This document shows positions 54,416 through 64,000 of a stretch of 64,000 nt of DNA, one piece after another; within the stretch, counting starts at the first letter, position 1, and every line of letters begins with the position of its first letter. Made by a program: the position numbers and the translations under genes. The notes under the pieces were generated by a model. The model was not told where the DNA came from. It saw nothing but the letters and a program-made list of their open reading frames with translations, and searched no databases. Origin of the DNA: Colias croceus (lineage: Eukaryota; Arthropoda; Insecta; Lepidoptera; Pieridae); the NCBI RefSeq assembly GCF_905220415.1, contig NC_059547.1, forward strand, positions 1,562,501-1,626,500, read 5' to 3'.

Positions 54416-55035
54416 ATAAAATTTAAAAATTAAATATAATCATCCTACAAGTTCAAAGAAAAGTCAGCCATATGTTGCTTTTACACGTTAGTTTATTTAT
54501 GGATGGAAATATATTCGTATTAAATAATATTTATAAAATCGAAATACTTAGGGTAATTTGATTAATTAGGGGAAGGGGGGGGCAAGACAGGGTACTTAAT
54601 GTTTAGGTTTGAATAAAAGTGGAAGGGTTTTGTTTACAATAACTGTTTTATTTTTAACTGATACTGATATGATTTAGATACAGTATATATTTAAAACGTT
54701 AGTCGCAATGTGGTTTGAAAACGATCTTCATTTTTTATTTATTGTTCTTTTGCTGTATCCTATCTGGATGCCCTCGTGCACGTTGTATATAGTTGCATGG
54801 AATAAAATGAGGAAAAATAGAAATAAATCATCGCTGAAACAGTTTCTTTATTGTGTCCAAATGAAACTCAATCAATGCAAAACTTTATGATATTTTAAGC
54901 TGTACAGGACCAATTTCCCTATTCCCACACACAACAAACAACAAAAGCCCCTAAGACACAGATTGGATGCCTTGCATTCAAGCTACCCTTTTCCGCGAAG
55001 GTAAAAGCCTGCATTAACAAAATCACGATCAAAAT
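54416..55035. other. Non-coding stretch
   Basis: AT-rich; a 60-codon frame at 54708-54890 has a hydrophobic start but no recognised family. Confidence 0.35.
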
Positions 55036-55284
55036 CTAGCGTCGAGATTGGTAAAACGGGGGAATATTATCATACAAAACACCCAGTATAGATTGGAAAC
55101 CGATCGGAGAGTCACGTCTTCTTCCGTCGCGGCTGTGAGCCGGTTTTATTTCCCGGAAAATTGGCAAGTCATAATAATACGCTGACTCATAAATAAGGAT
55201 CGGCATTGGCTCTCGAGGAATTCTTTTTACGCCGCGTTTCACTCTTGCTTTAGGGTGGTGCACGGTGGTGGACGTAGCGTTTCT
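55036..55284 (-). CDS. Exon-like ORF with dibasic motifs, function unknown
   Basis: The minus-strand frame is open from a TAA near 55287 down to TAG at 55036. It includes VKRGVKRIPREPMPILIYES, then a GRRRDSPIGF stretch, and ends SRR. The region is more GC-rich than its flanks and codon use looks coding-like. KR and GRRR sites are the kind cleaved in secreted peptide precursors, and GRRR would also give an amidated C-terminus. No signal peptide is present, however, so it could at most be an internal exon. I do not recognise the protein, and basic residues alone are weak evidence. It may equally be a fragment of an unrelated gene. Confidence 0.3.
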   Translation of the reverse strand, partial: RNATSTTVHHPKARVKRGVKRIPREPMPILIYESAYYYDLPIFREIKPAHSRDGRRRDSPIGFQSILGVLYDNIPPFYQSRR

Positions 55285-56290
55285 TTAGCCAAACTTTGTA
55301 CAGGCTAAAGAATAACTGGATAATATTATCTACATATTTAAACTATATTACAGCTATAATTCAGCCATGAATGTATAGATTATGCTTTATGTTCCTACGT
55401 ATAAGCCATAAGACAACCGACTAGACCAAACTAATGACATAATAGTTTAGAATTTCCACGTATACCTACTTAAACTACAAATTTCAATTATAGTATTATA
55501 TTACCTGAGCTTACAACAAAACGAATTCATAGTTGTTTACCTACAGAAATAAAACATACATAATATTTTAATTAAATTTTTTTAGAGATACGAGTAGTAG
55601 GTACAGTCGCAATCATTAAAAACTGAAGCACACGATGCTGTTTGAATGATATTATTAATATCTACTTTTATATACAGAAGTAAAACTGCGAAATCGCGAT
55701 TAAAAAGTAAACTCATCCGCTATCGCTTGTGTAATGAAATCATACTCTTTAGTAATATTTGGTTCTACTTACAAACATATTTTATTTATACGATTATATC
55801 GTGGACTGTTCTATTTACTCTGTTTATACTTGTTTTACGCGTGGCGTGACTTTGCGTAAAAAATATTTTGATAAAAATGTCCTTGTCCCTTTCCAAAATT
55901 ATTTAATATTTTATTGGTTTAATATAGAAAAATGAGAAAATTAATTACAACAGTTATAATATAAATAGGGAAAGAATTCAAAATAATTCAAAATGTGTCA
56001 TATTTCTGTATTTTATCATAATACTGAACCAAGCAATTCGTCGGTGCAAAAATTCTGTTATGGAAATAAAATACCCAATTCTACATATTTTAGAACTCAA
56101 ACACTATTGAAAATATAAAAATTGTAAATATTTTCCATATTTTTATATATCATACAATGTTAGTGCCAGTGATCGGTACATGCAGCATGAAAACTTTATG
56201 ATGAATTTATATTTTTAGTTTTATGGCATTCAAATGCTTTATAAATATAAATTTATAAAGAATAGAAAAAAAATGGAATGGCGCGAAAGG
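55285..56290. other. Non-coding stretch
   Basis: AT-rich; nothing recognised. Confidence 0.4.
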
Positions 56291-56426
56291 ATTTATTTAT
56301 TTATTTATTTACTCTTCAATAAAACTATACATAGAAAACTTATTGCTAATATACAGAACAAAAAAAAAAAACAGTATAGTTTATTAGGCGGCCTTATCAC
56401 TTAGAAGTGATCTCTTCCAGGCAACC
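56291..56426 (-). repeat. LINE 3'-tail remnant, copy 2
   Basis: On the minus strand, GGTTGCCTGGAAGAGATCAC is followed by GTGATAAGGCCGCC (a small hairpin), a T-rich run, and an AAATAAATAAATAAAT tail. Same layout as 2157-2263. Confidence 0.6.
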
Positions 56427-56936
56427 TGGGCAAAAGGTAACAAGCTTATTAAATAACAATGGTAGGTGGTAGAAAAAAGGCAAGGATAGAAAAAAAAACA
56501 AAAATAATAAATAAATAAAATAAAATTAATAATTAAAATATTTTATAAATAAAGATACATATGAATAAATATACTGCACTCGAATATAAGGATGCGGGTT
56601 CGAACGATATCAAATAAATAGAAACAGAAATTATTGCTTTACATTACCCTGATATTACTTTAACATCTAAGAATTGAGTCCTCTACACAGAAATTCAGAT
56701 ATAAGCTCTTGAGATCTTGCATGCTTTTTTACACAATTTCCCAACAAATAAAAATCCACTCAATAGTAAAACTGCCAGCAAACAGCATATTCCTCAAAGT
56801 GATAATCAGTACCAGCTAATTCCACGTACAGAAATAGCCTGGCAATAGTCGGGATACAGTTTTATCTTGCCCATAAGCCTAATAGGTTGTGTTCTTAGTA
56901 ACAGCGGTCCACGATATCTAGAGTCGCATATAATTT
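56427..56936. other. Non-coding stretch
   Basis: AT-rich; nothing recognised. Confidence 0.4.
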
Positions 56937-57119
56937 CTAGTGGTCCGCCCCGGCTTCGCCCGTGGTACATATTTCGCAATAAAATGTAGCCTATGTCCTT
57001 TCTCGGGTATCAAAATATCTCCATACCAAATTTCATGCAAAAAGGTTCAGTAGTTTGGGCGTGATTGAGTAACAGACAGATAGACAGAGTTACTTTCGCA
57101 TTTATAATATTAGTATGGA
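56937..57119 (-). mobile_element. Non-autonomous Helitron, Lep1-like, reversed
   Basis: CTAGTGGTCCGCCCCGGCTTCGCCCG to TTATAATATTAGTATGGA before T. It is very similar to 24722-24902, sharing CTTTCTCGGGTATCAAAATATC. Confidence 0.8.
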
Positions 57120-57135
57120 TTATGTCAAATTAAAT

Positions 57136-57305
57136 TGTAATATTGACATGATCTTAAAAGAGCAACTATGGAGTTTCTTGCCGGTTCTTCTCCATAGATA
57201 CTTGTTTTCCGAATCGGTGGTAAATTAAAATGTTATGACGATTCAAAAGTGCTTTTATAAGAAATCTAATTGAATGAATAAATGTTTGAGTTTGAGTTTG
57301 AGTTT
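57136..57305 (+). repeat. LINE 3' tail with TTTGAG repeats, copy 2
   Basis: TGTAATATTGACATGATCTT to GAGTTTGAGTTTGAG, matching 14923-15093 with scattered changes and one small deletion. It lies 17 bp from the preceding Helitron. Confidence 0.65.
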
Positions 57306-58359
57306 AGGGTTGCAAATGTTTAAAGCTATATTACACTAGCTGTTCGGGAACCAAATAGATAAATAGTTTAAATCAAGTTTTTCTATAGCATGTGTTATTT
57401 TTACTTACAACACTGCCAAGTATTATAAAAACCCGTTCAGTGGTTCTTGTGTGTAAGGGTAACAAACATAAATAAAATTTCACATTTATAATGATTTGAT
57501 AGGTTTGAGCCAACAGCTGCATGTTGCTTTAATTAAAGGATCAGGTTTTTGATAGTAGATGGATAAGCAAAACATTTCAAAAAAAAATTTGCGCATTTAA
57601 AATGACAGTATATTAACACTTTTGTATGACCTTATACGAGCAAACAAACAGATTTGATTTGATTTGATTCGATCTGTTAATAACACATCTCTATATTTTC
57701 AATGTTATCGACAGATCTACGGCATCCAAGGGAACGTGTATTAGAGGATATAAGCTTCTTGAAGGGAACCAGCATGCCCTGTCAAAAGTCGATGATATGT
57801 GACATGTGTCAACCCACGATTAGCCAGCATGATGGATTACAACATCGGAGGGCGCGAGCAGAGTACAACATTGTAAACAAATATGGATTTATGATAATGA
57901 TTATATTAATAACATAAGAATGTTAATGGTATTTACCTCCGTCTTTATGTAACTACTCCTGTTAAATATTATTAATTATTATCAAATAAGTTTTCCTTGT
58001 TTCTCCTACTGCTGGGTGTTGGCAAAAATAATATATTATGTTCACAGTGAAAACACCTTAAGGAGACATTTTCATGTATCTTTAGTTAATAAGATTTGTT
58101 TTGTTTAATATATCACTGTCTTTGTCTCTGTATGTTTTCTAATAAAGAAAAAAAAATCGTAAAAGTGTATATACCCTTTTCAGCAGCTGATTATGCAGTA
58201 AAAAGGCTATTTGTACGCTTTGCAATCAATTTCATTTTTTCATTTCAAATTCATTTATTTCCTCCCACAATCAAAAATTACAAAATCATTTATCCTCAGC
58301 ATTTCTTTCAGGCATTTTTTATTTTCCTATTTTTATCTTAAAACCTATAATACTTATAC
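57306..58359. other. Non-coding stretch
   Basis: AT-rich with a short GATTT repeat near 57650. A 71-codon frame at 57702-57917 has a CDMC pair but no recognised finger. Confidence 0.35.
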
Positions 58360-58553
58360 AAATTATTACAAAGCTGAAAATTCTGTTAGTTTGGATGAAC
58401 GTGCTTACCTCAGAAACTACAGATCCGATTTGAAAAATTCTTGCAGTGTTAGATAGTCCATTTATCGAATAAGGCTATAAGCTATACCTCACATCATCAC
58501 ATTAAGACAAATAGGAGCACAGAAATGTGGCGAAAACCGCGGGGCACATCTAG
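58360..58553 (+). mobile_element. Non-autonomous Helitron (GCTGAAGAG subfamily), diverged
   Basis: ATTACAAAGCTGAAAATTCTG, CTCAGAAACTAC, CCGATTTGAAAAATTCTTGC and CCATTTATCGAATAAGGC blocks, then ACCGCGGGGCACATCTAG before T. Confidence 0.65.
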
Positions 58554-59069
58554 TCAAGTATAATATGTACTAGCTGTCCCAGCAAACGTTGTTTTACTTT
58601 ACTCTTATCAATTCGGCACACGAAAAATGTAATGCACTGATTCGCTGTCACAAGAACCACACCCTAAGGAAGTAATTCCGCAAAACAAAAGGCCATTACG
58701 ACAAAGCCGAGGTATGCTGATCGGTTCCCAGATACAGTTAGTTCACGGGAATTATAAAAGTTCTGCAAACCGTGATGTTAGATAAGTGTAAACGGCAAAG
58801 TTTGCTCTGGAACCGTGCTTTATGATACGACACTTGCATTTTGTTTATTGATAACTGCGTTGCGTTTGTTTCTTTTGAAATTATTATTTTGCTTGTAGGT
58901 TTTATTGGAGAAACGTGCGTGTGAATATGCGTTTTGTTTTGTATGTATGCTGTGAATGAATGAACGAAAATTTTTTATTGCTTAAAAATAAATAAATACA
59001 AATACAAAAGCACACAACACATAAAACAAGCAACTTTACTATGCTTTATGAGAGTATTGTTTTTAAAGT
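58554..59069. other. Non-coding stretch with a CTAGCTGTCCC repeat start
   Basis: At 58570 CTAGCTGTCCCAGCAAACGTTG looks like the start of a reversed Helitron-like repeat, but its other end was not found. Otherwise AT-rich. Confidence 0.35.
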
Positions 59070-59244
59070 GAAACTTTTATTACATCGTCTCAAACTTTTT
59101 GGTCTGTGTAGCGCATGTCGCGTGACGCACGATACGTACGATAATTATCGTACAAATACTATAATTTTTAGTTAAATGTTCTATAGTGTGAAAAAAAGTT
59201 TCACTTTTACCGTGGTTTCATAAAACCACACAACTTTTTTTTCT
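59070..59244. mobile_element. AGTGAAACTTT MITE, copy 2
   Basis: Nearly identical to 54246-54415, in the same orientation 4.8 kb away. It has a short extra block (TGTTCTATAGTG) before the inner right repeat. Confidence 0.65.
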
Positions 59245-59539
59245 TCTATTTTCTTTTTCTGTCACATAGCCTGTTTTAAAAATATAAGCTACGTCATTAC
59301 AATACGTATGAAAATGAGTACTCAAGTATGCCTGTTCAGTTTTAATCTAGTACTCTCGACTGTCTGTTATATGTATAATTCACCAAAACATGGAAAATAC
59401 TCCTTCCTGATATGTCATTTAAAAAATAACTCATTTATCTAGCTGTAAGTACCTTGTTTTGTAATCTTCATTGGCTCATAGTTATTTACAGTAATGCTGT
59501 ATGATTACGAAGAAATAAATAAATAAATATGTTTTATGA

Positions 59540-59732
59540 CTGATATAGTGCGCACAGCCCAAACCACTGGACGTATCGGGCTGAAATTTGGCATGCAGGT
59601 AGACGTTAGGACGTAGGCATCCGCTAAGAAAGGATTTCCCGAAATTCTTGCGGGAACGGGGAAAAACGGGGATGCACGTACAAAGTCGTAGGCGGAAATC
59701 TCATTTAATTATATAAATAATTAAATGAGATT
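59540..59732 (+). mobile_element. Diverged Helitron-like repeat ending in a 17-bp-arm palindrome
   Basis: CAAACCACTGGACGTATCGG, TTTGGCATGCAGGTAGACG and GAACGGGG..AACGGGGATGCACG lead to GTAGGCGGAAATCTC. The last part, AAATCTCATTTAATTAT, is inverted immediately after a short loop (about 59695-59732). It replaces the usual CTAG. Confidence 0.5.
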
Positions 59733-61261
59733 TCGTACTTATTTTTGTCGTACAGAAAATAAGAAATAAAAAAAATAAAATGAAATGTAACCTCAATCTA
59801 AATAGTGGCTTAAGGTCCTCCTTCTATTTCTTACAATATAATTTGATATACTTATTTTAAGAGACTACTAAACATAGTCTACGTCCAAGCGATGTTTATT
59901 ATTTCCTCAGAGTAAAAACAAATGAAAAATTGGAGGGAATGTAATTAAAAATGCGTAACGAGTCTCCTTCACTCAACAGTGAAGGGAATTGCCTTTTCCT
60001 GTTGGGCGTATCCTGAACATCGAATGTGTTCACAAAATAGGTTTGTTGTGAGATTGGTTTAAAATATTAAACGTCGTTTTAAGTGGTTTACTTATTTATA
60101 TGTGTCAATTTTATTGCTTTAAAATAAACTGAATCTAGAAAATGTAAATGTAAAATAATAACACACCTCTACTTTTAGCTATCACAAAATAAATCACAAA
60201 TATTTCACTAAAAATAACAGAAAGTATTTAATGTCCTAGAAGGCTTCTTTTTATAACCAAAGTTTTACTTTACTACCCAAATTTTCCAGGTTTTAGTCGT
60301 CTCATGCTTACGACATTGTTTTATCGTATTGACTTTAAATATGTATTCAAAATAGAAATTGGTCCTTTACACAAACAGACACTGGATTAATCCTTAACAG
60401 ACGTCTTATACAAAACCGTAAGCTTTCAATTCCCATATACTTATTCATAAAAAAAAATCGGCTACTTCTGCCTTGGCCATTGAGAAATTAAAAATAATAC
60501 AACTTGCGTCGCAATGAATAGATGTTTGAAAGAGGACTCATTAGCGGTATGAAACCAGCATTCATGATTTTTCTACCGTTTACAGTTTTAGCCCACATTT
60601 GACATGACGCGACTGTCTCAGTTTGAATGACATCTTCTTATTCCAACTAACTGAATGTCCTTATTTCATGTTTCTCTTTTCATACAGGACGATGCATATT
60701 TTTACTTTAACTACCTACATAGTTTGGTGTATATTTGTTTTAATACAAGCTATTTTGGAGTAAAGAGTTGAGACGATTTAAAAAAAGTATATTTTATTAA
60801 AAAAAAGTCTTTTTTATTCGTTAGTTTTTATTGTTTTTTTAACGTTACAAATTTTCTTATTATCCTTACATTATGTTTAACACAAATCCTATTTACTCTA
60901 ATCTAATACTATCATGATAAAACAACAAAAAAACCCACAAACCCGGGAGCGTTATTAAAACGAAAGACCGAAGTCCTAAAACCTCGGTGTTAACTAAATT
61001 ACTTCTAACTTCACAAAGCCCCGCGGTCCGTATATCTTGATTTAATATATTTAATTTTGAAAAACAAAGTGAGATTGATAATCCCAGTGGATCTAAGGAA
61101 AAATATTATATACGCCTCGCGGGAGGACCCTAACGGACCTCTCACCGCTTACCGTTTATTCTTGTAAGCAACGAATAGGCCAGTTTAATTATAATTTTGT
61201 AATGACATTAGTCATTTAATAGTTATTACTGTTTAAGGTACGGACATGGTAATAAGAGTAA
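59733..61261. other. Non-coding stretch, 1.5 kb
   Basis: AT-rich. GC-richer patches at 60940-61040 and 61110-61160 have no ORF. Confidence 0.35.
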
Positions 61262-61446
61262 TCTATAGGTACTTTATAATATAAACAGTTTGTTTGTTTG
61301 AAGCGGCAATCTCAGGAACCACGAGAGCGATTTCAAAAATGATTAGACTGTTAGATAATAATCCATTTATCGAGGAAGGCTAGGCTACATATCGTCCCAC
61401 TTATACCAAGCGGAGCAATGCGGATAAAACCACGGGGCACAGCTAG
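61262..61446 (+). mobile_element. Non-autonomous Helitron (GCTGAAGAG subfamily), diverged
   Basis: TCTATAGGTACTTTATAATATAAACAG after A, CAATCTCAGGAACCAC, CCATTTATCGAGGAAGGCTA and ACCACGGGGCACAG, then CTAG before T. Confidence 0.7.
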
Positions 61447-62161
61447 TTAAAAGTACGCCACACTTTTCATTGTATTTTTAATTAAGTCATTAAGATGCTG
61501 TTTTGTGAAAAGTAACAATGGGAAGTGTGAAGGCATGATATAAATATTCATTGCATTGTAATAACTTTCTTCGCTTTAGTGAAAAAGTGTCATGAACTAC
61601 AGAGTCTGTGGGTTCAATCCCTGTTGCGGATACGTAAGAAATATACGAATTATGGAATAATTCAAATGGTAAATGTTAAATCTAAATATTTTTTTAGTGT
61701 AAACTATTATTCAGTCCAAAATTTTTATAACTATCAGGTAAGTAAAGAAATAAAATACTAAGATTACTTGATACAGTGTTTGGATTTGTATCTTGAAGAT
61801 AATAAGGTATTAAATTGTATATTGTTCTATTTATGTCTCTCAATAGACGTGATTCTTTAAAAAAGTTATTTAAAGAATAGCAAGGATTTTGTAATAATAA
61901 TATATCTATGTTATTATAAGCTTTTAATTATGCCAGGCATTAAAAGATGATGTACATTGTTAGGTGTTCATGTACACGTAGAAAGGTACATGTAATTCCA
62001 TTCCATTTACATAAAAATACGTAAACGTATAGTTTAACATTTACCATCAATTCAACGACTTGGTACTAGCTTCATTCTAAATTATTAAACATAGCTCTTT
62101 GAATCTTACAAACTCCTAAACTTGCTAATTAGCTATTTGGCATGAAATATAAGGACGTATG
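61447..62161. other. Non-coding stretch
   Basis: AT-rich. GGGTTCAATCCC near 61611 resembles a pol III B box and may be a SINE remnant, but no A box or tail is preserved. Confidence 0.35.
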
Positions 62162-62432
62162 CAGAAAGAAAGCTGGAAACTAATAAGCGCTTACCGGCGC
62201 TCGTCAGCGCTGGTAATCCGAAAATATATGAACACGCGCCGATAAGCGCTGAAAAGCGCCGACAAGACATGCTTCAACACGCGCTAGTCAGCGCTGGGCA
62301 CTGCCACTTCTACTCATGTGGCACTGCCGTATAAAATTTGTCTTGGTCTGCTTCAACCGGCTTCCTTTGTGTAGAACGAACCAGCGCTGACAAGCGCCGG
62401 TAAGCGCTTATAAGTTTCCAGCTTTCTTTCTG
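62162..62432. mobile_element. MITE with 52-bp inverted ends and AGCGCT arrays
   Basis: CAGAAAGAAAGCTGGAAACT at 62162 begins a 52-bp repeat inverted at 62381-62432 with two mismatches. The arms and interior carry many copies of GCGCT/AGCGC, several as AGCGCT palindromes. There is no ORF. A target duplication is not evident. Confidence 0.75.
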
Positions 62433-63304
62433 AATACGAAGGACGCTTGCTTGTACAAACATATTTTGTTTGAATGTTTCATAGATATTAAGTCGTTTAG
62501 AGAGACAGTGTGTACCTACACTAGATTCTGGGAAATTTCTCCCAATGGTTTAAATACTAAACGTAAATAAACTGACAATTTGTGGAAGCAAACGGAGAAT
62601 TTAGAGATGTTCGGTTTTGTTAATTATAAATGTTCTGGTTTAATATTGTGGCTTTATTTGTACTGTATTTTTTATTCGTACTGTATTAACTATAATTACT
62701 TATTTTTTATGTCAGTATAAAGGTAACTGCAATATAGATTACCTAAATCTATAACCAAGGTGAGGTCAGGTGGGAGGTTTCACCAAGATCTGGCAGATTG
62801 TGAAATGTGTATTAATGTATTTTATATCAACATTTTTAAAGGCAACAGATATACATAGAAAAAAAAAACATAACTACAGTAAAACTTAGTGCACTAAAAC
62901 ACAAATTTTCCTTACTCTTCCATTTTAAATCTACATGCAAGTTGCAACGATTTTAAACTTGCATGTCAACAATATTTTTCCAACATAACCATCAGACGAT
63001 AGTAACTCTTATTTCCTTCATAATACAGTTCAAAATCGCCCTCTATTGTATCTGTAAACTCATAAACTCAAACTACCGTCATCGCCTGACCAGCTGTTAT
63101 CAAATACAAGAAACACGCGTGGAATCCCAGGGGCGTACACACGTATATGTAAATATTTTCATATATAGCTTAAACAGAGCTTGGAAACAGTATTCCCTAG
63201 CTGTATCACGTAGACGGTTTTAATATTTTGAAATAAACTACAGATATTACTTTTACATTTTCCATGTTAACTACGTAATGTCTGATAAACTAGCCAACTT
63301 CTAA
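62433..63304. other. Non-coding stretch
   Basis: AT-rich; an 86-codon frame at 62963-63223 lacks a recognised domain. Confidence 0.35.
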
Positions 63305-63420
63305 TTAAACTCAATTTGAAACATTTATTTATTCAATTAGCCTTCTAAACGCACTCTGGAATGATCGTCATAACGTAGTTTTACCATTTACCATTTTTAC
63401 CACGAATAAGAACTTTCTGT
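63305..63420 (-). repeat. LINE 3' tail with TTTGAG repeats, decayed copy 4
   Basis: AAACTCAATTTGAAACATTTATTTATTCAATTAG and the following GATCGTCATAACG resemble the reversed tail at 39078, with many changes. Confidence 0.45.
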
Positions 63421-63665
63421 ACTATTTTGTCTTACACTATTTCATAATAATGATAACAAGCATTTTATATGCGCAAAATATACTCATATTAATGCTTTGA
63501 GTAATTGGCAGTAACCTATGTAGTAACCATTAAACCTTCTCTTAGTATGCGCCACTGTTTTATGATATCTAAGCTCTTTTGTTATTGCAAATTAAATATT
63601 TTCAACATATTATAAAAATAGAAGCAGGATTATACTATTAATGTTTGTTAAAGCTAAGTTATTAA

Positions 63666-64000
63666 CCTTTTGACCGCCAGAGCAAAAACGCATCGCCGTG
63701 CCCTCCACGCCAAGCCACAAATTCAATGAGATAACCTTGAAAATAGTAGGGAGTCCAAAATGTTATCGATAAACATAATAATTCACGTCTGAATATTTGA
63801 ATAAACAGCTTATAACACAAAAATAATATTTATTTAACCTCATCTCCTACTGTAAAAACTTAAGACCACATTTATAGCAACTATCAACAAAAAAAATCAA
63901 CCTTTTGAGATACAAAAATACATATAAAATTGCAGCAAGTTACAGCACTATTCTCTATCAGTTACGCCCCATTGGCATGTATACATGCCAATGGCGCGGG
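63666..64000. mobile_element. Possible piggyBac-like MITE, left part, cut by the window end
   Basis: TTAA at 63662-63665 is followed by CCTTTTGACCGCCAGAGC, a GC-rich start (CGCATCGCCGTGCCC). At 63969-63994 there is a perfect 26-bp palindrome centred on GCATGTATACATGC. TTAA is the piggyBac target. The other end lies outside the window, so this is tentative. Confidence 0.35.

Noticed and set aside
61590..61625. SINE or tRNA at the GGGTTCAATCCC block
   Set aside because: Only a B-box-like match; no A box, body or tail could be supported.
1..64000. Bacterial or phage systems (operons, defence islands, riboswitches)
   Set aside because: The whole window has eukaryotic repeat structure; no prokaryotic gene organisation is present.

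Overview
This 64 kb window is eukaryotic, AT-rich and repeat-dense, and most probably comes from a lepidopteran (moth or butterfly) genome. The evidence is about two dozen short Lep1-type non-autonomous Helitrons: 5' TC, a TACTAATATTATAAA start block, a GCGGGCGAAGCCGCGGGCGG hairpin, a CTAG, CTAA or CTGG end, and insertion between A and T. Typical insect TE families accompany them: Ty1/copia, Ty3/gypsy, R1-like and RTE-like LINE fragments, tRNA-headed SINEs and many MITEs. I found no complete host protein-coding gene, no true tRNA, no rRNA and no CRISPR array. A few short exon-like ORFs are listed at low confidence. The region reads as intergenic or intronic DNA.

Layout. 1-7 kb: AT-rich DNA with Helitrons, small MITEs and a seven-subsite heat-shock element array at 992-1024 with no visible gene. 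7.3-16.3 kb: a GC-rich short non-LTR element with a 15-bp target-site duplication (TSD), a reversed relative at 12.3 kb, a palindromic MITE at 12.6 kb, Helitrons and two copies of an unclassified repeat. 18.7-23.1 kb: a full-length copia element with identical 175-bp LTRs, a 5-bp TSD and an initiator-tRNA-Met-type primer site; its single ORF is broken by one frameshift and one stop. 23.8-26.7 kb: a tRNA-derived SINE, the third GC-rich element and a MITE.

27.4-32.2 kb: a nearly perfect inverted duplication (arms about 2.4 kb, 30-bp spacer), followed at 32.2-33.0 kb by a third partial copy of its centre in which the 30-bp spacer is flipped. 33.6-34.6 kb: a DNA element with about 350-bp terminal inverted repeats (TIRs). 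35-40.4 kb: Helitrons and nested repeats. 40.7-44.2 kb: a Ty3/gypsy element with identical 210-bp LTRs, an internally deleted pol and a 1.19 kb DNA transposon lodged in its polypurine tract. 44.8-45.8 kb: a 5'-truncated R1-like LINE with a TSD of about 20 bp. 46.5-48.35 kb: two inverted copies of a TA-flanked TIR element, one carrying a Helitron and the other preserving the empty site. 49.6-64 kb: a tRNA-Gly-type SINE, a candidate miniature terminal-direct-repeat element, further Helitrons, MITEs and LINE tails, and a possible piggyBac-like end at the right edge.

The genes present are selfish-element genes: gag, protease, integrase, reverse transcriptase and RNase H for the LTR elements, and a reverse-transcriptase/RNase H C-terminus for the LINE. 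All are broken or truncated, so every element here would need proteins in trans. The most noteworthy signals are structural: the large palindrome and its flipped third copy, the in-window empty and filled Helitron site, the two LTR elements with identical LTRs around defective interiors, and the orphan heat-shock element array.
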